A DNA stretch of 42,900 nucleotides, from NCBI GenBank assembly GCA_029240655.1, contig JARDZW010000004.1:1-42900 (forward strand), given 5' to 3'. Below the pieces are notes generated by a model, which did not search any database, was not told the origin of the DNA, and worked only from the letters and a program-made list of their open reading frames with translations. Both the position numbers and the translations under genes were made by a program. This document shows, one piece after another, positions 33,777-42,900 of this stretch; the stretch's first letter is position 1; each line of letters begins with the position of its first letter. The stretch is from Chloroflexota bacterium (GTDB taxonomy: Bacteria > Chloroflexota > Limnocylindria > Limnocylindrales > CSP1-4).

Positions 33777-36700
33777 GTGCAGCTGATCGATGGGCGACCC
33801 GTCTTCGCCGCGACGGACCTCGTTGCATACCTGGCCTGCGAGCATCTCACCCAACTCGAACGAGCCGCGCTGGCGGGCCTCGTCAAGCGGCCGATGCGCG
33901 AGGACCCCGAGCTCGACATCATCCGCAAGCGCGGCTTCCAGCACGAGAAGCGCTACCTGGCCGACCTACAGGCGGCCGGGCGCTCATCGGTCGAGATCGC
34001 GCTGGACGGCTCGATCGAGGATCGCGGCGACCAATTGCGCGCGGCCGCGGCGGAGACGATCGCGGCGATGGCCTCCGGGGCCGACGTCATCTACCAGGCA
34101 ACGTTCTTCGATGAGACGTGGCGCGGCCACGCCGACTTTCTGTTGCGGGTCGACGATCCGGGGCGGCCGTCGGTCTGGGGCCCGTATCACTACGAGGTCG
34201 CCGACACGAAGCTCGCCCGCCACGTCAAGGCGAGCGCGGTCCTGCAGATCTGTTCATACATCGACCAGCTGGAGCGCATCCAGGGCGTCCGCCCGGAGTG
34301 GCTGCATGTCGCGCTGGGCGGCAGCGCCCGGGCCGTGGAGCGGCTGCGCGTCGACGACTACATGGCGTACTACCGGAGCGCCCGCGACCGATTCCTGGCA
34401 ACGATGGCGGACGAGGTGCCCGCCACGTATCCGCCGGGAGCCACGTATCCGGAGCCGGTCGAGCACTGCGATGTCTGTCGCTGGGCCGCCGAATGCGTCG
34501 AACGACGGCGTGACGACGACCACCTGAGCCTCGTCGCGGGCATCAGCGGCCGGCAGCGCCAGGCACTGACCGGGCGCGACATCGTTACGCTCGAAGCTCT
34601 CGGCGATCTGCCACTGCCGATGTCCCCACGGCTCGAGGGCGTCGGCGAGGGGGCCCTTATCCGCGTTCGAGAACAGGCGCGTATCCAGCTGGAGGGGCGA
34701 CGACACGACGATCATCGCTACGAGCTCTTTCTGCCTGATGCCGGGCAGTCGATCGATCCGGAGCGCGGGCTCGCGACCCTTCCCGAACCTTCGGCTGGCG
34801 ATCTATTCCTTGACCTCGAAGGCGATCCGTATGCCTTCGACGATGGGCTCGACTACCTGTTCGGCATCCTGGAGACCGACGGCACCTTCCATGCATTCTG
34901 GTCGAAGGACGACCGAGGCGAGTTCAGCCCAGCCGGCGAACAGCGCGCCTTCGAGCAGGTGATCGACTTCATCGCGGAGCGCCTGCGAGCCGATCCGGAT
35001 CTGCACGTCTATCACTACGCCGCATACGAGCCGACTGCGCTCAAGCGGCTCATGGGCCGGTACGGCACGCGCGAGGAGGAAGTCGACGACCTCCTCCGCC
35101 GCGGTGTCCTGGTCGACCTGCTCCGCGCGGTCCGGCAGTCACTGCGTGCCTCGGTGGAGAGCTACTCGATCAAGAAGATGGAGGTCTTCTACGGATTCAC
35201 TCGCGAGATCGACCTGCGCGACGCCGGTTCGAGCATCGTCGCCTTCGAGCAGTGGCTGGAGCTCGGCGAGGGCGAGCGCCCGGCTGCCGACCACCTGGAC
35301 CAGATCGAGAAGTACAACCGCGACGACGTCGTCAGCACCCGGCGACTGCGCGACTGGCTCGAGGAGCGGCGGCTAGAGCTCGCCGAGTCGGCTGGCCTTC
35401 CCGTACCCCGCCCGATGGCTCGCGAGAACCCAGTGCCTGCCGAGCTGACCGAGGCACAGGCCCGGACGCAGGCGCTCGTTGAGCGGCTTGCCGACCCTGC
35501 CATCGCCGCCGTCGACCCTGCCGACCGCGATCCCGCGGATCACGCTCGCTGGCTTCTCGGGCAGCTGCTCGGCTGGCATCGCCGCGAGGACAAGTCCATG
35601 TGGTGGGAGTTCCACCGCCTCATGGATCTGACTCCGGAGCAGCTTGTCGACGAGGACGAGCCTATCGGGATGCTCGTCCCGGACGGGCCTGTGTCGGAGA
35701 TCAAGAACGGCAAGCAAGTCTGGCGATACCGCTTCCCGGACCAGGAACAGGATGTCGGGCGCCGCGCGTTCGAGCCTCGTCGCAAGCAGGAGGCACCGGA
35801 CGCCAGCCCGTTCGACTGGGGCGTCGGCGATTTCGTCGCCGTGAATCAGACGGAGCTGACGGTCGACATCCGGCGCTCGATCGCAGATCCGCATCCGGCA
35901 GCGGTCGTCCCCTTGCCCTGGGTCCCGACGCCGGAGCACAAGGCCCGGCTGTTCGAGATCGGGGAATGGGTCGCCGACCACGGCATCGACGGCGACGGGC
36001 CGCACCGGGCGGCGCGCGATCTCCTGATCGGTCGTCCGCCCCGCGCGGGACAGGCGCCAGGCGAGTCCCTTTGCCGCCCGAACGAAACGGACCTCGCCGC
36101 CGCGCGACGGCTCGTCCTCGAGCTCGATGACACGGTCCTGCCGATCCAGGGCCCGCCAGGATCGGGGAAGACCTATTCCGGCGCCAGGATGATCTGTGAG
36201 CTGTTGCGTGCCGGCAAGAAGGTCGGCATCACCAGCACGAGCCACAAAGTCATCGGCAATCTGCTTCAGGCCGTGCTCAAAGCCTCCGCACCCGAGTTCG
36301 AAGACGTCGAGGTCCGGCCTATCCAGCGCGGGGATGCGGACCAGCTTCTTGACGACGAGCGCGTCATGCGGGGCGTCAACCCACAGGCGGTCCGCGAGCA
36401 CCTCGACGATGGACGCGCCAACCTGGCCGCCGGCACGTCCTGGCTTTGGGCCTCACCGAAGATGATCGGAGCCGTGGACGTGCTGTTCGTGGACGAGGCC
36501 GGCCAGATCTCCCTGGCGAACGTCATCGCGACTTCGACCGCGACGCGCAGCATCGTGCTGCTCGGCGACCCGCAGCAGCTCGATCAGCCGATGCGGGGTG
36601 CCCATCCGCCCGGAGCGGACCGGTCGGCGCTCGCCCACGTGCTCGGCGGCGCGGCCACGATCGGGGCGGATCGAGGGCTGTTCCTCGAGACGACGTGGCG

Positions 36701-37355
36701 GTTGCATCCTGCCCTGTGCGACTTCACCTCGGAGGTCTTCTACGACGACCGCCTCGAGCCCCAACCCCATCTCGCCGCCCAGCGCCTCATCATCCAGATG
36801 GAACTGGTCGATGGAGTAGGCCCACGCCTCGTGCAGGTGGCTGCCAGTGGTGCGGACAACGAATCGCCGGTAGAGGCCGGTGCGATCGCCGCGCTCGCGA
36901 CGACGCTCGTCAAGGACGGGTCATGGACCGATGCGGAGCGCGTCACGAAGCATCTGACCTGGGAGGACGTGCTCATCGTCGCGCCGTTCAACGCTCAGGT
37001 CGGCGCGATCAAACGGCTCCTGCCGCCGGAGGCTCGGGTGGGAACCGTGGACAAGTTCCAGGGGCAGGAGGCGCCGATCAGCCTCTATTCGATGACGACC
37101 TCGAGCCCCGAGCTGGCGCCTCGGGGGATGGACTTCCTCTATAGCCGCAACCGCATGAACGTGGCGACATCGAGAGCGCAGTGCGTGGCGGTCGTCGTCG
37201 CGTCCCCCGATCTGCTTCGGGTCCGAGCGCGTACGCCGGAGCAGATGCGTCTCGCGAATGCGTTCTGCCGCTTCGCGGAGCTTGCGTCGAGCCCGCCTGA
37301 TGGGCCCCCGGCGCCCCCGCCGAGGCTGGAACTCCTGACGCTCGGCCTCGTCTGA
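33777..37355 (+). CDS. TM0106-type Fe-S RecB nuclease / RNase-H-fold exonuclease / SF1B helicase
   Basis: A 1192-residue multi-domain DNA enzyme. Residues ~1-245 are a RecB-like PD-(D/E)XK nuclease with D120 (GHAD), D143 and K145 (ADTK), and Q157-x3-Y161. Cysteines C21, C231, C234 and C240 give the C-Xn-CX2CX5C pattern of the Fe-S clusters of AddB and Cas4. Residues ~340-530 are an RNase H-fold exonuclease: D346-x-E348 and Y513-x3-D517. Residues ~770-1175 are an SF1B (Upf1/Dna2-like) helicase with GPPGSGKT (792-799), DEAGQ at 906, GDPQQL, and C-terminal VDKFQGQE and NVATSRAQ. It belongs to the TM0106 family of RecB-like nucleases. GTG start; it follows the aminotransferase by 78 bases. Likely role: DNA repair, recombination or foreign-DNA processing. 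Confidence 0.9.
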   Translation: MQLIDGRPVFAATDLVAYLACEHLTQLERAALAGLVKRPMREDPELDIIRKRGFQHEKRYLADLQAAGRSSVEIALDGSIEDRGDQLRAAAAETIAAMASGADVIYQATFFDETWRGHADFLLRVDDPGRPSVWGPYHYEVADTKLARHVKASAVLQICSYIDQLERIQGVRPEWLHVALGGSARAVERLRVDDYMAYYRSARDRFLATMADEVPATYPPGATYPEPVEHCDVCRWAAECVERRRDDDHLSLVAGISGRQRQALTGRDIVTLEALGDLPLPMSPRLEGVGEGALIRVREQARIQLEGRRHDDHRYELFLPDAGQSIDPERGLATLPEPSAGDLFLDLEGDPYAFDDGLDYLFGILETDGTFHAFWSKDDRGEFSPAGEQRAFEQVIDFIAERLRADPDLHVYHYAAYEPTALKRLMGRYGTREEEVDDLLRRGVLVDLLRAVRQSLRASVESYSIKKMEVFYGFTREIDLRDAGSSIVAFEQWLELGEGERPAADHLDQIEKYNRDDVVSTRRLRDWLEERRLELAESAGLPVPRPMARENPVPAELTEAQARTQALVERLADPAIAAVDPADRDPADHARWLLGQLLGWHRREDKSMWWEFHRLMDLTPEQLVDEDEPIGMLVPDGPVSEIKNGKQVWRYRFPDQEQDVGRRAFEPRRKQEAPDASPFDWGVGDFVAVNQTELTVDIRRSIADPHPAAVVPLPWVPTPEHKARLFEIGEWVADHGIDGDGPHRAARDLLIGRPPRAGQAPGESLCRPNETDLAAARRLVLELDDTVLPIQGPPGSGKTYSGARMICELLRAGKKVGITSTSHKVIGNLLQAVLKASAPEFEDVEVRPIQRGDADQLLDDERVMRGVNPQAVREHLDDGRANLAAGTSWLWASPKMIGAVDVLFVDEAGQISLANVIATSTATRSIVLLGDPQQLDQPMRGAHPPGADRSALAHVLGGAATIGADRGLFLETTWRLHPALCDFTSEVFYDDRLEPQPHLAAQRLIIQMELVDGVGPRLVQVAASGADNESPVEAGAIAALATTLVKDGSWTDAERVTKHLTWEDVLIVAPFNAQVGAIKRLLPPEARVGTVDKFQGQEAPISLYSMTTSSPELAPRGMDFLYSRNRMNVATSRAQCVAVVVASPDLLRVRARTPEQMRLANAFCRFAELASSPPDGPPAPPPRLELLTLGLV

Positions 37356-37367
37356 CCGGCCCGCCGG

Positions 37368-37373
37368 TATCAT
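37368..37373 (+). promoter_or_regulatory. -10 element TATCAT for leaderless MFS gene
   Basis: TATCAT ends eight bases before the ATG at 37382, and no Shine-Dalgarno sequence of usual strength is seen apart from a GGAG too close to the start. Confidence 0.45.
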
Positions 37374-37381
37374 CGCGGAGC

Positions 37382-38659
37382 ATGGCTGCCGACCTCGCGC
37401 CCAACGAGCTCGAACGGCTGCGCCGCCGGACGCTGCGGTCGCTCGTCGCGGGCGTTGCGCTTGGGAGCACCGGCCACATCGCTGCCGCCACGGTCGCGAC
37501 GATCGTCGCGCAGGACATCGCGGGCAGCACGGCGTGGAGCGGCGCGCCGGGGGCCACGGTGGTGCTGGGCGCCGCGGCGGGCGCGGTCGTCCTTGCGCAG
37601 CTCATGGTCCGGTTCGGGCGGCGGAACGGCCTGGCCGCCGGGTATGGGATGGGCGTCGCCGGCGCCTTCGTTGCCACCGCGTCCGTCGTCTGGGCCTCGC
37701 TCCCGCTCCTGCTCCTCGGGACGTTCATGATCGGTTTCGGCAACGCGTCCAATCAGCTGTCCCGCTACGTGGCAGCCGACCTGTTCCCGCCCGAACGACG
37801 CGCCTCCGGGCTGGGCACGGTCGTGTGGGGCGCCACGATCGGGGCAGTGATCGGGCCCAATCTCGCGGCGCCGGCGTCGGAGGTGGCCAGCGCCCTCGGG
37901 CTGCCTGATCTCGCCGGCGCCTACCTCGTCCCAGTCGTCTTCGTGGGGATGGCGATGCTGCTGACGATCGTGGCCCTCCGCCCCGACCCCTACGCGCTGG
38001 CCGACCTGTCGTCGGTGCGCGACCGCGCCGAGGGTGAGCGGGGCACGGCACTCGCGCTCAGGAGCGTCCTTCGCCGGCCAAACGTGCCCGTCGCGATCGT
38101 CGCACTCCTGACGGGCATGGTCGTGATGGTGCTGATCATGACGATGACCCCGCTGCACATGGCCCAGCACGGTCACGATATCGCTGCCGTCGGGCTGGTC
38201 CTCAGCGGGCATACCTTCGGGATGTACGGCCTGTCACCGATCTCGGGGAGGCTGACCGATCGTCTCGGTAGCGTGCCGGTCATCGTTGCCGGCCTGGCCA
38301 CGTCAGCGCTCGCGGCGATGCTGGCCGCGGCCGCACCGCCCGAGGGCGGCGTCCTGTTGTTCGTCGCGTTATTCCTCCTCGGGTACGGCTGGAACCTCGG
38401 CTACGTAGCGGGCTCCGCGTTGCTGACCCAGGACCTGTCACTCGCCGAACGGACGCGGCTCCAGGGCCTGACGGACGGCCTCATCTGGAGCTCCGCCGCA
38501 GCGGCGAGCCTCGGCTCTGGCGTGGTCGTCGCATACGCGGGCTACGCGACCCTTGGGCTGCTGGGTGCGGCCCTCGTGGTCGTACCGGTGCTGCTCGTGC
38601 TCGCCCGCCGGACCGCCGTCAACGATCACGCCACGTCGGCGCCCGCCGCCGGCGCGTAG
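37382..38659 (+). CDS. MFS transporter
   Basis: A 425-residue integral membrane protein with about 12 hydrophobic segments and a polar central loop (~200-225), the usual MFS layout. A short basic N-terminus precedes TM1. The R-F-G-R-R-N-G-L segment after TM2 is the expected inter-helix MFS motif A-like loop, with the partner loop SGRLTDRLGS in the C-terminal half. The substrate is not clear; the closest impression is a drug/H+ or general efflux-type MFS. It starts 27 bases after the nuclease-helicase stop and is convergent with the M20 peptidase. Confidence 0.9.
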   Translation: MAADLAPNELERLRRRTLRSLVAGVALGSTGHIAAATVATIVAQDIAGSTAWSGAPGATVVLGAAAGAVVLAQLMVRFGRRNGLAAGYGMGVAGAFVATASVVWASLPLLLLGTFMIGFGNASNQLSRYVAADLFPPERRASGLGTVVWGATIGAVIGPNLAAPASEVASALGLPDLAGAYLVPVVFVGMAMLLTIVALRPDPYALADLSSVRDRAEGERGTALALRSVLRRPNVPVAIVALLTGMVVMVLIMTMTPLHMAQHGHDIAAVGLVLSGHTFGMYGLSPISGRLTDRLGSVPVIVAGLATSALAAMLAAAAPPEGGVLLFVALFLLGYGWNLGYVAGSALLTQDLSLAERTRLQGLTDGLIWSSAAAASLGSGVVVAYAGYATLGLLGAALVVVPVLLVLARRTAVNDHATSAPAAGA

Positions 38660-38675
38660 CCACGCGGCAGCCGCC

Positions 38676-39963
<1,288 letters not shown>

Positions 39964-39971
<8 letters not shown>

Positions 39972-40830
39972 GAAGGATCGGTCGCGTCATGCACGTTGGC
40001 CCGCCCGACCCGTTGATCCCGATCTGGGTCGCCGGGTAGATGTGGACTTCGCAGCCGGCGGCGACCAGGGCGGCCGCCGTCTCGGGGTTGCCGTCCGCCA
40101 TGATCACCACACCGGGCCGGACGGCCAGCACGTTGCACCCGAGCGTCGGGAATTCCGCATCCGGGACTTCGACGAGACGGATGTCGAGATCGACCAGCAG
40201 CTCCCAAAGGCCCGCGGGCAGGAGGGGCAGGTACACGACCGCGAGGTCGTCGGCGACAGGCGAGATGACGCTCAAGAGGTGGATGAGCTCGGCCGGGCCC
40301 TTCCAGTACGGGAGGTCGAAGACGCGGACGTCGCCACCGACCAGGTCGGCCAGCTGGAACACGCCACTGGCATTGCTCCGCAGCGTCCGCCCGATGCAGA
40401 ACAGGTCCGGTCGCAGCCAGAAGGTGTCGCCGCCCTCGATCGTCCCTGGCGGCTCGATCCGCCCGAGCGTCGGGATGCCGGCAGCCTCGGTCCATGCCTC
40501 CAGGATGTCCGGTTCGCCGGCGCGGTTCGGCTTTCCCGGGCGGAGCGGGATCGCCCCGCGGTCGGTCACGAGCAGCGGATCGAACGGGTAGATGAGGTCC
40601 GGATCGTCCGTCTCGGCCTCCAGGACATGGACGGTCGGCCCGAGGCCTGCGAGGACCTCGACGAAGGTGTCGTGCTCGCGACGCGCCACCTCGAGGTCGA
40701 CCGGATAGAGGAACCCGTGGGCGGGATCGTCGAATGCGCGACCGAACGCCTCGCCGGGCGGCTTGACCAGCACGTCGCGCAGCGTGGAGGTCATGCTCTG
40801 GGCGCCGTAGCGCCGAGCCGTCAACGTCAT
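39964..40830 (-). CDS. Dimethylargininase/arginine deiminase-like amidinotransferase-fold enzyme
   Basis: A 288-residue beta/alpha-propeller enzyme of the guanidino-modifying superfamily. The E-G-G-D motif is at 132-135; a His in LIHLLSVISPV matches the catalytic His; and the nucleophile is C232 in TLGCNVLAV. This is the layout of dimethylarginine dimethylaminohydrolase, which makes citrulline and dimethylamine. Other superfamily members act on arginine or ornithine. ATG 40830 is chosen: TATCCT lies six bases upstream and the family start YGAQSMTSTLRDVLV is included; ATG 40794 is an alternative. Its end overlaps the M20 gene. Confidence 0.85.
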
Positions 40831-40878
40831 GCCCGAAGGATAGTCGCGAGACGTCCATCGGAGTACCCTGCGGGGACC
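40831..40878. promoter_or_regulatory. Compact divergent promoter, two leaderless genes
   Basis: Only 48 bases separate the two divergent start codons. TATCCT (minus strand, 40842-40837) ends six bases before ATG 40830, and TACCCT (plus, 40864-40869) ends nine bases before ATG 40879. The two polymerase sites must overlap, so the genes likely compete or are co-regulated. Confidence 0.55.
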
Positions 40879-41109
40879 ATGGCCGCCTACGCCACGATGG
40901 TTCGCATCGATCGCGTCAAGCCGCACCTCGCGGGACACGGGCGCGCAAGCCCGGCGGAATGGACCGCGTCCGAGCCCCTCGTCGGGCCCGAGTCCATCGA
41001 CCTCGTCGGCCGTCCGCTGCTCCCCCACGTGGCCGAGCGCTGGATGAGCCTTCGCGAGGTATGGGCCCAGACGACGTTCTACCTCTTCAACGCCGAAGGC
41101 TGGCGCTGA
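40879..41109 (+). CDS. Small hypothetical protein, 76 residues
   Basis: A soluble protein with no signal peptide, beginning M-A-A-Y-A-T-M-V-R-I-D-R-V-K-P-H and ending in F-Y-L-F-N-A-E-G-W-R. It is divergent from the dimethylargininase-like gene and convergent with the FAD oxidoreductase. The composition is gene-like (GGGGA is close before the ATG), but the open frame extends upstream as a shadow, so this short annotation depends on start choice. Family unknown. Confidence 0.55.
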   Translation: MAAYATMVRIDRVKPHLAGHGRASPAEWTASEPLVGPESIDLVGRPLLPHVAERWMSLREVWAQTTFYLFNAEGWR

Positions 41110-41128
41110 TCGCCGTGCGCGCCGCTCC

Positions 41129-42292
41129 CTAGGCGAGTGGCGGGGGCGGGAACCGTTCAGGGTCGAGCGCGGGCGGTGGCCCTGGCACCCGGCCATCGAG
41201 CAGATCGGCGAGCAGACGCCCGCTCGCGGGCCCGGTGGAGATGCCCCACGGCCCGTGACCGGCCGCGACCCACAGCCCGTCGGGGCCAGGCACGCGTCCC
41301 ACGAGCGGCCGACCATCGACACTCTGCGGTCGTGCGCACACCCGGTGTGGACCGACGCTCGCCGATGCGATATCGGGGACGTACCCAGCGCCACGGGCCA
41401 GCATCGCGGGCACGAGGCCAGCGGGATCCGGTTCCGTGTCGAGGAACGTCGATCCGAGGGAGCTCGCGGCACCGGCGGTCACCAGGCTGAAGGATTCGCC
41501 CGTGGCACCACGCGCAAGGTTCGGTTCACGTCCGGGTTCGATCTCGATCTCGGCCTCCTCGAGGACGTGCGTCGGTGGCCGCTCCAGTGTGACGCCGACG
41601 ACGACGCCCCACGACCGCCCGATCGGTCGCCACGTCCCGCTCGGATCGATGACGTCGGGCGTCCAAGGCCCCGCCGCGACGACCACGTGTTGGGCCGCCA
41701 GGCGACGCCCACCTTCCGTCTTGACGCCGGCCACGCGGTCCGATGCGAGCCAAGGTCGCGCCGCTTCACCCACGCGGATGTCCACGCCGAGGCGCGCCGC
41801 CCAGGCGGCGTACGCGCGGGTCGCTGCGGCGGGAGCGACCGGGTATCCGATCGCCAGACGGCACGCCGCCACGTCCGCGGCCAGCGCTGGCTCCACCGCC
41901 CTCGCCTCCCCTGGCCCAAGGTAGCGCGGGGACAGGCCCGGATGGGTTCCGGTCAGGGCGTCGACCAGACCTCGCGCCACGCCCGGATCGTGGGTCACCA
42001 TCAGGAGCCCCGCTGGCTCGGCCGGCAGCCGAAATCCGTCGTCGTCCTCGGAAGCGAGGGCACGGTAGAGGGCGATTGTCTCGAGATGCAGCTGCACGAG
42101 GACCGGATCGAACGGATGCTGGACGACCCCCGAGTTGCGCCCGGAGGCGGCGGCTGCGATGTCCGATCGCTCGAGGAGCACGACCCGGCGGCCGGATGCC
42201 GCGAGGTGCGCGGCGCACGACACGCCGACGATCCCGCCGCCGATCACGATGACGTCGGCTGCCGGATCGGTGGAGCGATGCAGGCTGGCCAT
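41129..42292 (-). CDS. FAD-dependent oxidoreductase, DAO family
   Basis: A 387-residue flavoenzyme. The N-terminal dinucleotide motif is VIVIGGGIVGVSCAAHL with an acidic end of strand 2 (LLERSDIA). The Arg-rich S-G-R-N-S-G loop and the C-terminal G-L-W-V-A-A-G-H-G-P-W-G-I-S-T-G-P-A-S-G motif are those of glycine oxidase, D-amino-acid dehydrogenase and sarcosine oxidase-type enzymes. Probable reaction: oxidative deamination of a D-amino acid or N-methyl amino acid. ATG 42292 has CATAGT ending eight bases upstream and no ribosome binding site. The -10 region and start are near the YceI gene. Confidence 0.88.
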   Translation of the reverse strand: MASLHRSTDPAADVIVIGGGIVGVSCAAHLAASGRRVVLLERSDIAAAASGRNSGVVQHPFDPVLVQLHLETIALYRALASEDDDGFRLPAEPAGLLMVTHDPGVARGLVDALTGTHPGLSPRYLGPGEARAVEPALAADVAACRLAIGYPVAPAAATRAYAAWAARLGVDIRVGEAARPWLASDRVAGVKTEGGRRLAAQHVVVAAGPWTPDVIDPSGTWRPIGRSWGVVVGVTLERPPTHVLEEAEIEIEPGREPNLARGATGESFSLVTAGAASSLGSTFLDTEPDPAGLVPAMLARGAGYVPDIASASVGPHRVCARPQSVDGRPLVGRVPGPDGLWVAAGHGPWGISTGPASGRLLADLLDGRVPGPPPALDPERFPPPPLA

Positions 42293-42345
42293 CGCGGCCG
42301 ACTATGGCATGAGGCAGGCGCCCGGCGGAGGGCTCGCGGACACAC

Positions 42346-42373
42346 GGACGCCCCGACCGTAGCCGGGGCGTCC
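42346..42373. terminator. Hairpin between YceI and FAD oxidoreductase
   Basis: A perfect 10-bp stem (42346-42355 with 42364-42373, arms GGACGCCCCG and its complement) with an eight-base loop lies after the YceI stop and before the oxidoreductase start. No long T-run follows on the minus strand, so it is a weak terminator candidate. Confidence 0.55.
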
Positions 42374-42426
42374 TTCGCGCGGAGGAGACGCGCTGCTGAT
42401 GTCGGCGACGTATCGGTCCGGTGCTG

Positions 42427-42900
42427 TCAGGAGGTGGCGCCGACCAGCTCCGCGGGCTCGGTCGCGGCGACTTCGTCGGCCGCGATGGTGATGTCGAGCT
42501 TGATCTCCTTGCCGACCAGCCAGCCGCCCTGCTCGAGGGCGACGTTCCAGTTGAGATCCCAGTCCGCCCGCACGATGGTCGCGGTCGCCGACAGGCCCGC
42601 ATGGCGAGCGCCGCTCATGCCGGGGACGATCCCCTCGAGCGTGACGTCGAACGTGATCGGCTTCGTGACCTCACGGATGGTCAGGTCACCGGTGACCCTG
42701 AAATGGTCGTCACCGACCCGCTCGACATCGGTCGCGACGAATCTGATGTTCGGAAACCGCTCGGCGTCGAAGAAGTCGGGGGACCTGAGGTGCGTGTCGC
42801 GGGCGCCGAAGCTCGTGTCGACGCTTGCGGCGCCGACGCGGAACTCGCCGCGGGATCGGGTCGGGTCGTTCTCGTCGAGCTCGATCGTGCCGTCGACGTC
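42427..42900 (-). CDS. YceI family protein (5' end beyond window)
   Basis: The visible C-terminal 157 residues match YceI-like lipocalin-fold proteins: the S-F-G-A-R-D-x-H-L-R-S-P-D-F-F-D segment, P-N-I-R-F, G-D-L-T-I-R-E-V-T-K-P-I-T-F-D-V, and the terminal W-L-V-G-K-E-I-K-L-D-I-T-I. YceI proteins bind isoprenoid-like lipids and many are periplasmic or extracellular. The N-terminus, and with it any signal peptide, lies outside the window. The complete family is ~180-190 residues, so only the first ~25-30 are missing. The stop is at 42427-42429. Confidence 0.93.
   Translation of the reverse strand, partial: DVDGTIELDENDPTRSRGEFRVGAASVDTSFGARDTHLRSPDFFDAERFPNIRFVATDVERVGDDHFRVTGDLTIREVTKPITFDVTLEGIVPGMSGARHAGLSATATIVRADWDLNWNVALEQGGWLVGKEIKLDITIAADEVAATEPAELVGATS

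Overview
The window is very GC-rich, with strong G/C preference at third codon positions, and is densely packed with genes. I recognise about 34 protein-coding genes and no rRNA, tRNA, CRISPR array, transposase or phage gene. The gene set points to a Gram-positive-type or monoderm high-GC bacterium: actinobacterial-type UvrD2 with an HRDC domain, the DUF3090/SCO1664 pair, tandem dynamin-like GTPases, ABC sugar import with no PTS, and a CGAAC-N4-GTTCG LexA site. Many starts have a TANNNT -10 element 6-9 nt upstream. My best guess is an uncultivated Chloroflexota lineage such as Limnocylindria, with Actinomycetota as the alternative. This is inference from gene content only.

Layout. 1-1125: diguanylate cyclase with a coiled-coil N-terminus. 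1146-4723 (-): two overlapping dynamin-like GTPases. 4968-5597: a membrane-anchored extracellular protein ending in a strong terminator. 5658-11619 (-): a small conserved protein, a membrane PAS-GGDEF-EAL protein and an FtsH-like protease. 11738-13022 (-): a serine beta-lactamase-fold hydrolase and a small membrane protein that seems to carry a frameshift. 13163-14846 (+): msrA, a small unknown and a KDPG-type aldolase.

14868-22258 is a carbohydrate locus. On the minus strand, a GntR/UTRA regulator, a lipoprotein sugar-binding protein, two MalF/MalG-type permeases, a NodB-type deacetylase and a BadF-type sugar kinase form a tight unit. Divergent to it is a family 4 glycosidase. A 26-bp near-perfect palindrome between the two divergent units is the likely operator. 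I infer that a sugar is imported by ABC transport, phosphorylated by the BadF-type kinase and cleaved by the GH4 enzyme, so no PTS is needed.

22349-29578: class A penicillin-binding protein, lone ABC ATPase, membrane-anchored sulfite-oxidase-fold molybdoenzyme, DUF3090 and SCO1664 family proteins, and a small membrane protein. 29776-37355 carries DNA metabolism genes: UvrD2-type helicase, a LexA-box promoter in front of a 65-residue zinc-ribbon protein, a class III aminotransferase, and a 1192-residue Fe-S RecB-type nuclease/exonuclease/SF1 helicase. 37382-42900: MFS transporter, M20 peptidase overlapping a dimethylargininase-like enzyme, a 76-residue unknown, a DAO-family FAD oxidoreductase and a YceI protein cut by the window edge.

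The most interesting items are the perfect LexA/SOS box placed exactly between the -35 and -10 of a consensus promoter for the tiny zinc-ribbon gene, the GntR operator, the systematic leaderless-promoter pattern, and a 34-bp palindrome that covers both the -10 and the start codon of the serine hydrolase.
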